DNA from: Flavobacteriales bacterium
Lineage (GTDB): Bacteria; Bacteroidota; Bacteroidia; Flavobacteriales_D; Crocinitomicaceae
Direction: 5' to 3'
Assembly: GCA_947447525.1 (NCBI GenBank)
Contig: CANFJL010000001.1
Span: 310,001 to 374,000 of the forward strand
Length of the DNA stretch: 64,000 nt
A model generated the notes under the pieces. It worked only from the letters and a program-made list of their open reading frames with translations. It did not search any database and was not told where the DNA came from. Positions 9,774 through 18,666 of the stretch are shown piece after piece (position 1 is the first letter of the stretch; the number at the start of each line of letters is the position of its first letter). Both the position numbers and the translations under genes were made by a program.

Positions 9774-11042
9774 TTAGTCAATAAGTTGCTGTCCAGCAGT
9801 AATTACAAGCATTTCTTCCCAAACTAAATATTTTTTTGCTAAGGATTGAATTTCAACTGCTGTAATAAGTTTCAACTTTTTAAGGGCCTCATTGTAAAAT
9901 GAATAATCTAAACCATGCATTTCAACTCCTAGAAACAAATCCATCATGGCAAAAGGTCCGTCTGCAGATTTTAAGGCTTGTCCCAATAAGTAGTTGCGCA
10001 CCAGCTCCAATTCTTCTTTGTCTACCAGTTGCTCTTTCATATGAGTCATTTCAAATTGGATTTCTTTTAAGGTTGCAGCAGCAACTTCAGCGCCTACTTC
10101 TGTTCCAATAATAAAATATCCATTGTCCTTCATTTCAGCCAGCGCACTTCCAATACCATAAGTATATCCTTTGTCCTCTCGAATGTTTTTCATTAATCTA
10201 CTTCCAAAATAATCTCCAAAAATGGTATTCATGATCACAAATCCATGATAATCTTCATGCTTTCTATCAAACATTATTCTACCTATTCTTATTCCTGTTT
10301 GAACAGTGGCGGTTTTTTCGATATGATAATTTCCTTTTTGCTGTTTGAAAATAGGGGTGTCATTTGTTACTTCTTTCCCTGCCCACGGTTCAAGCAATTG
10401 CTCTATTTCTATAAGTTGTTTCTCTTGGAGTCGTCCAACTAAGGTTGCTTTTAATAATCCATTTCGATAATTAGAATTAAAAAAATCAATTATTTCAGCA
10501 CGCGTTACCGTTTCATAGTCTTCTATTTCAGTGACCTTAGCATAGTTAGTTCCTTCAAATAATCTTTTTTGAAAATCGCGCTGACATAAAAAGTTCACTT
10601 TTTCATAACTAACTCTTAATCGTTGTTTTTTATCAGCAATTTGTTCTTCAATTTCAGCTTCCGGAAAACTTGCATTATGCATAGCATCCATTACTATTGT
10701 TAGAAGGGGAATGATTTGATCGTTCAAAGCATAAACAGATACTACGGTATGTTCCTGGCTTAAGTTGATGTCAAAAAAACCACCCAAATCATCTATATTA
10801 TTGTGGATATCGGTGGCACTTTCCTTGCTAGTTCCTGCTAACAATAATCCTGAACAAAGAGAAGCAAGTACAGGTCGGTCAATGATGGTTCCTGCTTTAA
10901 AAAATAATTCTATTCGTGCTGCTTCACTTCCTTGATTTTCAATGGAATAAAATGGTGCGATATTTCCAATAAGAACTTTTCTAGGTTCAATGAAATTAAT
11001 GGTATCAATCTCTTTTAAACGAGGGGCTTCAATTCTATTCAT
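9774..11042 (-). CDS. M16 family peptidase-like protein, catalytic motif absent (regulatory partner)
   Basis: 422 residues with the two-lobed M16 fold, including the C-terminal-lobe motif GSRLMKNIREDKGYTYGIGS seen in peptidasin-like partners. The zinc motif HxxEH is missing: the corresponding N-terminal segment reads AGTIIDRPVLASLCSGLLLAG. Such inactive M16 proteins normally pair with an active subunit to form a closed heterodimer. The active partner is the gene just upstream, whose stop overlaps this start by 8 nt. It probably contributes the substrate-holding half of a peptide-degrading complex. No export signal is visible, so a cytoplasmic location is most likely. Confidence 0.87.
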   Translation of the reverse strand: MNRIEAPRLKEIDTINFIEPRKVLIGNIAPFYSIENQGSEAARIELFFKAGTIIDRPVLASLCSGLLLAGTSKESATDIHNNIDDLGGFFDINLSQEHTVVSVYALNDQIIPLLTIVMDAMHNASFPEAEIEEQIADKKQRLRVSYEKVNFLCQRDFQKRLFEGTNYAKVTEIEDYETVTRAEIIDFFNSNYRNGLLKATLVGRLQEKQLIEIEQLLEPWAGKEVTNDTPIFKQQKGNYHIEKTATVQTGIRIGRIMFDRKHEDYHGFVIMNTIFGDYFGSRLMKNIREDKGYTYGIGSALAEMKDNGYFIIGTEVGAEVAAATLKEIQFEMTHMKEQLVDKEELELVRNYLLGQALKSADGPFAMMDLFLGVEMHGLDYSFYNEALKKLKLITAVEIQSLAKKYLVWEEMLVITAGQQLID

Positions 11043-12282
11043 GAGATTGTGTTGCTTTAATTTGGAGTAAAGAACAATTTTCTTTTACAAATAATTGTTT
11101 CGATAATTCTTGTAAATGTTCCACTTCAATGGCATTATATATTTCGTGTTCCTCATTGATGCCATTGGCATCACCAAGCAGTTCATAATACGCTAAATTC
11201 ATGGTTCTATTGAGTAATCCTTGTTCTTGAAATTCTCGCGAAGTTCTAATTTTAAGTTTTAATCTTTTTAATTCTTGTGCTGTAATGGGATTCAATTGAA
11301 ATTCATTTAAAACCTCCCAAAGTGCGCTGTCTAGTTCATCCATTGATTTCCCGTTCATCATCTTACCGGAAATAATAAAAAGACCTTGATCTAAAGATCC
11401 TAAAATATAGGCGTTTATGTCTGTTACCAACTGCAATTCTTTCTTTAATTTCAGGTACAAGACACTTGATTTTTCTTTTCCTAATTCATCAGAAAGCATA
11501 TCGGCAATATAATATTCTTCAGATTTTCGCTCTCCCATTTTGAAGGCATAATAAAAAGCATCTGCAGGAACATCTCTTTCATATATAGCTTTTCTAAATT
11601 CTGTTTGCTTTGGTTCTTGAGGTAAAATCCTTGCTGGTTTTATTCCACCGGGTATATTTCCATACCAATGTTCCACTAGTTGTTTGATATATTCAAATTC
11701 AAAATTCCCTGAAATACATAGAATGGCATTGGCAGGATTGTAGTGTTTTTGAAAAAATGCTTTGACATCATCGAGTTGCACCTCTTCAATATGTTGCAAT
11801 GATTTACCGATAGTGGCCCATTTATAGGGATGTTTCAAATAAGCAAGTGGACGCAGCAGCAGCCAATCGTCTCCATAGGGCTGATTTAAATAGCGCTGCT
11901 TGAATTCTTCAATAACCACACTTCTTTGTACTTCAAGACTTTTTGGAGAAAAAGCGAGGGATAACATCCGATCACTTTCAAGCCATAAAGCTGTTTCAAT
12001 ATTTTGGGCTGGCAATACATTATAATAATTCGTAATGTCATTGCTTGTAAAGGCATTGCTTTCCCCTCCAGCGTTTTGAAGTGGAGCATCGTAGGAAGGA
12101 ATATTCACCGATCCTCCAAACATTAAATGCTCAAATAAATGTGCAAATCCAGTTTTGTCTTCTTGCTCATCTCTTGCACCAACATCATATAAGGTATTTA
12201 CTACTGCCATTGGAGTAGAGGTGTCTTTATGGAATATTACTTTGAGTCCGTTTTTCAACTCAAATCGTTCAAATTGTATCAT
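11035..12282 (-). CDS. M16 family zinc metallopeptidase, active subunit
   Basis: 415 residues from the ATG at 12282. This start follows the upstream stop by one base (TAATATG) and begins MIQFERFELKNG, the usual first strand of the fold; a longer frame to 12336 overlaps the upstream gene. The inverted zinc motif HLFEH is at 48-52, with the third ligand expected in VVIEEFKQR about 75 residues later, so it should be catalytic. No signal peptide is seen. It is coupled to the downstream inactive M16 gene, a standard arrangement in Bacteroidota. Confidence 0.9.
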   Translation of the reverse strand: MIQFERFELKNGLKVIFHKDTSTPMAVVNTLYDVGARDEQEDKTGFAHLFEHLMFGGSVNIPSYDAPLQNAGGESNAFTSNDITNYYNVLPAQNIETALWLESDRMLSLAFSPKSLEVQRSVVIEEFKQRYLNQPYGDDWLLLRPLAYLKHPYKWATIGKSLQHIEEVQLDDVKAFFQKHYNPANAILCISGNFEFEYIKQLVEHWYGNIPGGIKPARILPQEPKQTEFRKAIYERDVPADAFYYAFKMGERKSEEYYIADMLSDELGKEKSSVLYLKLKKELQLVTDINAYILGSLDQGLFIISGKMMNGKSMDELDSALWEVLNEFQLNPITAQELKRLKLKIRTSREFQEQGLLNRTMNLAYYELLGDANGINEEHEIYNAIEVEHLQELSKQLFVKENCSLLQIKATQSHE

Positions 12283-12283
12283 A

Positions 12284-13240
12284 TTAAAATTGAAATTTTG
12301 CAGTATTTTGCGCTGCTTTGGCCGCATTAAATTCATTCATTATTTGCATCACTATTTCACTTGCAGGAATTATAGAATCAAGTATTCCAGCAATTTGACC
12401 AATTTCTAGTTCGCCATCAATTAGATTTCCTTCAAACATACCTTTTTTTGCACGACCACGACCTAAAAGTTCTAATAATTGTTCCTTATCAGCACCTTTA
12501 CTGCAGGCTTCGTCAATCAAGTCATAAAAAGGGTTTTTTATCAAACGAACGGGGGTAAGTTCTTTCAAGGTAAGTATAGTATCTCCTTCATTGGTATCGA
12601 TAACTTTTTCCTTAAAAGCAAGGTGTGCACTTGATTCATTTGATGCAACAAATCGAGTCCCCATCTGAACAGCATCAGCCCCCAAATGAAGTGCTGCTAC
12701 CATAGCGCTACCAGTAGCAATTCCTCCTGCAGCTATTAATGGAATTTTTATTTTAGAGGCCACCATTGGAATCAGACACATCGTTGTAGTTTCGTCTCTT
12801 CCATTGTGTCCACCCGCTTCAAATCCTTCTGCAACAATTGCATCTACTCCTGCTTGTTCTGCTTTAAGTGCAAATTTTACACTTGAAACGACATGAACAA
12901 CTGTTATTCCATGAGATTTGAGCAAGCTGGTATAGGTATTTGGATTTCCAGCAGAGGTAAAAACAATGGGGACTTTATATTTAATTATAGTTTGAATATG
13001 CTCCTCTATTGAAGGGTATAGCATAGGCAAGTTAACAGCGAAAGGAAGTGAAGTTGCTGCTTGACATTTTTGAATTTGTTCTTCAAGTATTTCAGGGTAC
13101 ATAGATCCTGAACCAATGATGCCTAATCCGCCAGCATTAGATACGGCAGCGGCCAATTCCCAACCAGAACACCAGATCATTCCTGCTTGAATAATCGGGT
13201 ATTGAATATTAAATAACGCACAAATTCGATTTCTTTCCAT
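12284..13240 (-). CDS. Nitronate monooxygenase / FabK-like FMN enzyme
   Basis: 318 residues forming an FMN-binding TIM barrel: PIIQAGMIW at 15-23, EGFEAGGHNGR at 138-148, AGGIATG at 171-177 and GTRFVAS further on. This is the 2-nitropropane dioxygenase superfamily, which includes nitronate monooxygenases and the enoyl-ACP reductase FabK. The AGGHNGR histidine fits the oxidative nitronate branch, but FabK also has a conserved histidine there, so the two cannot be told apart here. It is the first gene of a minus-strand series with the M16 pair, the type IX cargo and the GT9 gene. Confidence 0.82.
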   Translation of the reverse strand: MERNRICALFNIQYPIIQAGMIWCSGWELAAAVSNAGGLGIIGSGSMYPEILEEQIQKCQAATSLPFAVNLPMLYPSIEEHIQTIIKYKVPIVFTSAGNPNTYTSLLKSHGITVVHVVSSVKFALKAEQAGVDAIVAEGFEAGGHNGRDETTTMCLIPMVASKIKIPLIAAGGIATGSAMVAALHLGADAVQMGTRFVASNESSAHLAFKEKVIDTNEGDTILTLKELTPVRLIKNPFYDLIDEACSKGADKEQLLELLGRGRAKKGMFEGNLIDGELEIGQIAGILDSIIPASEIVMQIMNEFNAAKAAQNTAKFQF

Positions 13241-13397
13241 TATCGCTTTCTTATGGTTACGAAATTACGGAATTACTCGTTTTGTTCTCTTACAAATGGA
13301 TAGCTTTTGTGATTTATTTGCTTTTGGTTTGAACCTAAAAAGAAAAAGGGAAATATGGTGCTATTTTTTTCCTTAATTTAGGAGCAAAATTAGACTT

Positions 13398-16300
13398 ATG
13401 AAGCATTTGCTTATAGCTTGCTTATTTAGTTTTATGGCAAATTTTTATTTCGCGCAACAGGCAGTTGAAGCGGGGACGGCTCAAGTTGCTCATGCCGGAG
13501 CTTTCTTTGAAAATAAAGGGCAATGGCCTCAAGGCGTATTGTTCAGAACACAAATTCAAGGAGGGAATCTTTGGTTGCAAGAAGGCAAATTGGTGTATCA
13601 CCTTCAAGATTTTTCAGATTTGCACAAAGCGCATTTTAATGGTGTCAGTTCAGAAACTCCAAAAATCAGAGAAGAAGTAGTTCATGTAAATTTTATTGGC
13701 TCTAATAAAAAATGCGCTATCGATAAAATTGGAAAAAGTGCTTACTATTATAACTATATCTTAGGATCAGATTCAACTAAATGGGCGCATGATGTTCATG
13801 GTTACGAAAGTGTGGTTTTAAATTCCATCTACCCGGGAATTGACTTGCGTATGCAGACCTCTCTTTCACAAACAAAATATGAATTTGAATTGGAAGCAGG
13901 AGCTGACCCGAATAAGATTATAATTTCCTATGCAGGTCAAAATCATATGCAAATCGATAGGAAGGGAAATCTCATTTTGAAGACCGAATTAGGAAACATT
14001 ATTGAGCAAAAACCGATCGCTTATCAAATGGTTGGGGGTAAAAAAAATCTAATCGCTTGTGCTTATCAACTACAAGATAGTATCGTAACTTTTAAATTAG
14101 GACATTATAATTCTTCCCTTCCACTGGTAATTGATCCGGTGCTTGTTTTTGCTACTTACGATGGAGCTATTTCAGATAATTTTGGAATGACGGCTACTTA
14201 TACGCAAGACGGTAGCGCTTTTTCTGCAGGAACTGTTTTTGGAAATAATTATCCTTTACCAGATTTAGCCACTTATAACATCGCATCTAATTTTACAGCT
14301 GTTTCTGGTAATTATGGAATAACAGATGTATTTATTTCTAAATATTCCTCCAACGGAACCGCCATGCTTTGGAGTACTTTTTTAGGAGGAGGAGATGCCT
14401 TTGCAGGAACAGAAACAGCGCACAGTCTTATTTGCGACTCCAGTGATAACTTGTATATTTTCGGAGCTACTTCCTCAGTAAATTTCCCTACAACTGCAGG
14501 CGCATTTCAGCCCAATCATGCAGGAGGGAATGCAGGAGCGAATTTTTTATACAATGGGGTGTATTTTTCTAATCAAGGTTCTGATATCTATGTTTCAAAA
14601 CTCAGTGCCAATGGGCATAATTTACTAGCATCTACCTATGTTGGTGGAGCCTCAAATGATGGGGTGAACTATAAAATCACTTCTCTTCCTTATAATTCAC
14701 CAGCACTTTACGATTCTTTGACGACCAATTATGGTGATCAATTTAGAGGTGAAATCATGTTAGATGAAAACAATAATGTATTGATAGGATCTTGTTCAAG
14801 ATCTGCTAATTTTCCTACGGTTGGTGCTTTTCAAGCCAATAATGCAGGTGGACAAGACGCTGTAGTTTTTAAATTAAATACCAATTTCACCAACCTCATT
14901 TTCTCTTCCTATTATGGTGGAAGTTTGAATGATGCCTGCTATTCCATAAAGATAGATACCTTAAATCAAATGTTCTTTACCGGAGGTACTTCTTCCAATA
15001 ATTTGCCGGGTACCACTAATGGTTTGAATCCTACCTATCAAGGGGGTAAAGCAGATGGGTTTATAACAAAAATCAACGCTTTAGGGAATACGATTTTAAA
15101 TGCAAGTTATATCGGAAAGACTAATTATGATCAGTCTTTCTTTGTGGAAATAGATAGAAATAATAATATTTTCCTTCTCGGGCAATCTTTGGGAGGTGTT
15201 TTTCCAGTTTTTAATGCGACTTATAGCAATCCCAATAGCAGTCAATTTATTATAAAATTAAATAATGCTTTAACGACTAATTTAGCTTCAACAGTAATTG
15301 GAAATGGATCAACAGGCATTAATATTTCTCCTTCTGCTTTCTTAGTAGATATTTGTGGTAATATTTATGTATCTGGTTGGGGAGCCAATATTCTTCAAAG
15401 TGTTCCTTTGGGAGGCATGCCGATAACATCTAATGCTTTTCAATCCACCACCACTGGATTTGATTTCTATTTAATGGTGCTGGAAAGAGACTTTTTGGGC
15501 TTGTTATATGCGACCTATATTGGTGGACCTGTAGCACACGAACATGTAGATGGCGGAACATCTAGGTTTGATAAAAATGGTGTGGTCTATCAGTCTGTTT
15601 GTGGTGGCTGTGGAGCCAATAGTGATTTCCCTACGAGTCCGGGAGCATGGTCAGCAACCAATAACAGTTCGAATTGTAATAATCTAATATTTAAATTTGA
15701 TTTTCAACTCATTCCGAATGCTCAATTCTCTACCAATTCAACCATTGGCTGTGAGGATTTTCAGGTGACTTTCCAAAATTTCTCATCGCTTTCTGATGAA
15801 TATCTATGGGATTTTGGAAACAATAATACTACTTCAACTATTTTTAATCCCACCGTCTTATACACCGAACCTGGGCAGTATGATGTTTATTTATATGTTA
15901 CCGATAGTGTTTGTTTGCTTACCGATACAGCTTATATTTCTATAACAGTATTGGATTCAATCACTTTTAATTTATTGGATACGATCAATTTATGTTCATC
16001 AGTTCCTTACACTTTAAATGTCTCGCCAAATGGAACAAACTACACCTACATTTGGTCATTAAATTCTAATTTTTCTGTTCCACTCAATGCTCCTCAAAAT
16101 TCATCCATTCTCGTTTCTCAAGCTGGAATGTATTATGTCAGTGTGAGCAACGGTGTTTGTTCTAGAATTGATAGTGTTTTTGTCGCTTTTGACATTCCTA
16201 TCACTGCCGATTTTAGTCCTGATGTTGCTTCAGGTTGTACCCCATTACAAGTTCAATTCGATAATTCATCAAGTGTAACGACCGATTTTTATTGGGATTT

Positions 16301-17459
16301 TGGAAATGGAATAATAGACTCAGTTAATTACAACCCATTAATTACATACAATTCTCCAGGGCAATATCAAGTGCAGCTTATTATTAGCGATAGTGTTTGT
16401 AATGGATCAGATACTGCCTATTACACCATCAATGTTGCTCCGTCAATTGCTGTTGTTCTTGATGATATTATTTATTTGTGTAACAACACAGCGATAACGA
16501 TTAGTCCTTTAGTTTCAGGCTTAGCAACTTCCTTTATTTGGTCTACCAATGCCCAGTTTTCAGATACCCTAAATGCAAGTATTCTCGATACTTCCTTATT
16601 GTTAATTAATCCACAGACTATAAGCTATTATTTTCAAGCAAATAATGGTACTTGTTCGGTAATTGATAGTGTGGAAGTTCAAATATTTAGTGATCAATTG
16701 ACTATGGTGGCACCAGCTGCTATCTGTTTGGGTGAAACAGGAAATGTTTCGGTTTCCAATAGTTCAAGTGAAACTTTTACTTATTCTTGGTCTCCGCTAA
16801 ATTGCATCTTGAATCCTAACAATGGACCGACTGTTAATGTACAACCAACCTTCTCGCAGTATATATATGTTGAAGCAACTTCTGCCAATAATTGTGTTGT
16901 CAATGATAGTATTTTCATTCAAGTATCTTATTTAGATTCTAGTTTGGTTATTGCAAGTGCTCAACCTAATTTAGTTCTTCCTGGTGCACAAGTTTCTTTA
17001 CTGGGAGCGCCATCCGGAATGAATAGTTATTCATGGTCGCCAAGTATTGGTCTTGTTAATCCTTCACTTCAAAATACCAACGCAACAGTTGAGACGACTA
17101 CCATTTTTACTTTAACAGTTTCGAACGGTGTTTGTACCCGAAGTGATACAACGCTTGTTCGTGTTTATGAGATTATTTGTGATGCCCCTTATATCTATGT
17201 TCCCAATGCTTTCTCACCCAATGGAGATGGAAATAATGATATTTTATATGTTAGAGGATTATGGGTTGAAAAAATAATATTTAGAATTTTTGATCGATGG
17301 GGAGAACTGGTTTTTGAGTCTAATAATATTGCAAATGGTTGGGATGGGATGTTTAAGGATAAAAAATTACCGCCAGATGTTTACGATTATTATTTAGATA
17401 TCACGTGTGTTGGTGGACAACAAACCATCACAAAAGGAAATGTAACATTAATGAAATAA
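13398..17459 (+). CDS. Giant secreted protein: DUF7948, SBBP-like beta-propeller, PKD domains, type B T9SS sorting domain
   Basis: 1353 residues. A signal peptide (MKHLLIACLFSFMANFYFAQ) is followed by an N-terminal domain opening FFENKGQWP (DUF7948-like). Next come repeated beta-propeller modules with STYVGG or STFLGGG and LSANG motifs (roughly 290-760). At least two PKD-type domains follow, recognisable by YLWDFGN and FYWDFGN (roughly 780-870 and 940-1020), then Ig-like segments. The sorting domain is the last 89 residues (YIYVPNAFSPNGDGNND). It is exported by Sec and then the type IX system and likely acts at the cell surface. Its biological target is unknown. Confidence 0.88.
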   Translation: MKHLLIACLFSFMANFYFAQQAVEAGTAQVAHAGAFFENKGQWPQGVLFRTQIQGGNLWLQEGKLVYHLQDFSDLHKAHFNGVSSETPKIREEVVHVNFIGSNKKCAIDKIGKSAYYYNYILGSDSTKWAHDVHGYESVVLNSIYPGIDLRMQTSLSQTKYEFELEAGADPNKIIISYAGQNHMQIDRKGNLILKTELGNIIEQKPIAYQMVGGKKNLIACAYQLQDSIVTFKLGHYNSSLPLVIDPVLVFATYDGAISDNFGMTATYTQDGSAFSAGTVFGNNYPLPDLATYNIASNFTAVSGNYGITDVFISKYSSNGTAMLWSTFLGGGDAFAGTETAHSLICDSSDNLYIFGATSSVNFPTTAGAFQPNHAGGNAGANFLYNGVYFSNQGSDIYVSKLSANGHNLLASTYVGGASNDGVNYKITSLPYNSPALYDSLTTNYGDQFRGEIMLDENNNVLIGSCSRSANFPTVGAFQANNAGGQDAVVFKLNTNFTNLIFSSYYGGSLNDACYSIKIDTLNQMFFTGGTSSNNLPGTTNGLNPTYQGGKADGFITKINALGNTILNASYIGKTNYDQSFFVEIDRNNNIFLLGQSLGGVFPVFNATYSNPNSSQFIIKLNNALTTNLASTVIGNGSTGINISPSAFLVDICGNIYVSGWGANILQSVPLGGMPITSNAFQSTTTGFDFYLMVLERDFLGLLYATYIGGPVAHEHVDGGTSRFDKNGVVYQSVCGGCGANSDFPTSPGAWSATNNSSNCNNLIFKFDFQLIPNAQFSTNSTIGCEDFQVTFQNFSSLSDEYLWDFGNNNTTSTIFNPTVLYTEPGQYDVYLYVTDSVCLLTDTAYISITVLDSITFNLLDTINLCSSVPYTLNVSPNGTNYTYIWSLNSNFSVPLNAPQNSSILVSQAGMYYVSVSNGVCSRIDSVFVAFDIPITADFSPDVASGCTPLQVQFDNSSSVTTDFYWDFGNGIIDSVNYNPLITYNSPGQYQVQLIISDSVCNGSDTAYYTINVAPSIAVVLDDIIYLCNNTAITISPLVSGLATSFIWSTNAQFSDTLNASILDTSLLLINPQTISYYFQANNGTCSVIDSVEVQIFSDQLTMVAPAAICLGETGNVSVSNSSSETFTYSWSPLNCILNPNNGPTVNVQPTFSQYIYVEATSANNCVVNDSIFIQVSYLDSSLVIASAQPNLVLPGAQVSLLGAPSGMNSYSWSPSIGLVNPSLQNTNATVETTTIFTLTVSNGVCTRSDTTLVRVYEIICDAPYIYVPNAFSPNGDGNNDILYVRGLWVEKIIFRIFDRWGELVFESNNIANGWDGMFKDKKLPPDVYDYYLDITCVGGQQTITKGNVTLMK

Positions 17460-17464
17460 GAAAA

Positions 17465-18544
17465 ATGAAAAAAATTATAAGCTCAAAGTCAGAAGCGTTT
17501 TTAACTAAATATTTAAATAATGCAAGTCCAACCGGATTTGAATCGGAGGGACAAAAATTATGGTTGTCCTACATTCAACCTTATGTTGATGAGTATTTTG
17601 TAGATAATTATGGATCAGTAGCAGGAGTGATCAATCCCGGAATGGATTATAAAGTTGTAATTGAAGCACATGCCGATGAAATTTCTTGGTTTGTTCATTA
17701 TATTACTAAGGATGGATTTATCTATTTAAGACGAAATGGTGGGTCCGATCATATGATTGCTCCTTCAAAAAGAGTAAAAATTCATACTGATAAAGGAACT
17801 GTTCAAGCAGTATTTGGTTGGCCTGCAATCCACATGAGACATGCCAAGGAAGAAACGCCAAGCATGAAAAATATTTTCTTAGATTGTGGTTGTGCCAGTA
17901 AAGCAGAAGTTGAGGCCTTGGGAGTTCATGTTGGATGTGTTGCTACTTTTGAAGATGAATTTATTATTTTGAATAAAAACAAATATGTTGGTCGCGCTTT
18001 GGATAATAGAATCGGAGGATTTATGATTGCTGAGGTTGCCCGCTTATTAAAAGAGACCAAGACTAAATTACCTTTTAGCTTGTATATTGTTAATGCAGTT
18101 CAGGAAGAAATTGGCTTGCGTGGAGCTGAGATGATAGCACATAAGATCAAACCAGATTTGGCTTTGATTACAGATGTTTGTCATGATACCGCTACTCCAA
18201 TGGTGGATAAAATTGAAAATGGAGACCAACAATCAGGATTAGGTCCTGTATTGACTTATGGTCCTGCTGTTCAAAATAATTTCTTGAAACAAATTATTAA
18301 AGCCGCAACGGACAACAAAATTCCTTTTCAGCGTGCTGCGGTTTCAAGATCGACAGGTACAGACACTGATGCCTTTGCTTATTCCAACGAAGGGGTGCCA
18401 AGCGCACTGATATCTTTGCCTTTACGCTATATGCATACCACAGTAGAGATGGTTCAAAAGGAGGATGTGGAACATTGTATCAAGTTGATTTTTGAGACCC
18501 TTAAAACGGTTAAAAAAGGTCAAGATTTTAGGTATTTAAAATAG
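17465..18544 (+). CDS. M42 family metal-dependent aminopeptidase
   Basis: 359 residues from the ATG at 17465, six bases after the previous stop; an upstream in-frame start would lie within the type IX cargo gene. The metal and catalytic residues of the M42 family are visible: HAD at 69-71, the bridging aspartate in ALDNRIGG at ~180, the base pair EE at 214-215 in VQEEIGLRG, D237 in ITDVCHD and a late histidine in RYMHTTVE. These enzymes form large cytoplasmic tetrahedral complexes that trim peptides from the N terminus. The substrate preference cannot be read from the sequence. Confidence 0.9.
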   Translation: MKKIISSKSEAFLTKYLNNASPTGFESEGQKLWLSYIQPYVDEYFVDNYGSVAGVINPGMDYKVVIEAHADEISWFVHYITKDGFIYLRRNGGSDHMIAPSKRVKIHTDKGTVQAVFGWPAIHMRHAKEETPSMKNIFLDCGCASKAEVEALGVHVGCVATFEDEFIILNKNKYVGRALDNRIGGFMIAEVARLLKETKTKLPFSLYIVNAVQEEIGLRGAEMIAHKIKPDLALITDVCHDTATPMVDKIENGDQQSGLGPVLTYGPAVQNNFLKQIIKAATDNKIPFQRAAVSRSTGTDTDAFAYSNEGVPSALISLPLRYMHTTVEMVQKEDVEHCIKLIFETLKTVKKGQDFRYLK

Positions 18545-18637
18545 TATTTCATTTTTCTTAGGTGCTTGATGAAATATGTTAACATAGATTTAACTCCTTT
18601 TTTCATTACAATGCCTTTAGAAACAAATAGTTTAGAC

Positions 18638-18645
18638 TAACTTTG
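18638..18645 (+). promoter_or_regulatory. Bacteroidota minus-7 box (TAACTTTG) upstream of the repeat-rich type IX cargo
   Basis: Exact match to TAnnTTTG, 21 nt before the ATG at 18667. It overlaps the possible TTG start at 18643, which argues that the ATG is the real start. Confidence 0.6.
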
Positions 18646-18666
18646 CCAAAAAATAAAGATTATAAT

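Noticed and set aside
9742..9781. Longer start of the first type IX cargo
   Set aside because: It places extra residues before the signal peptide and overlaps the upstream M16 gene.
12282..12336. Longer start of the active M16 peptidase
   Set aside because: It overlaps the upstream gene by about 50 nt and adds residues before the first strand.
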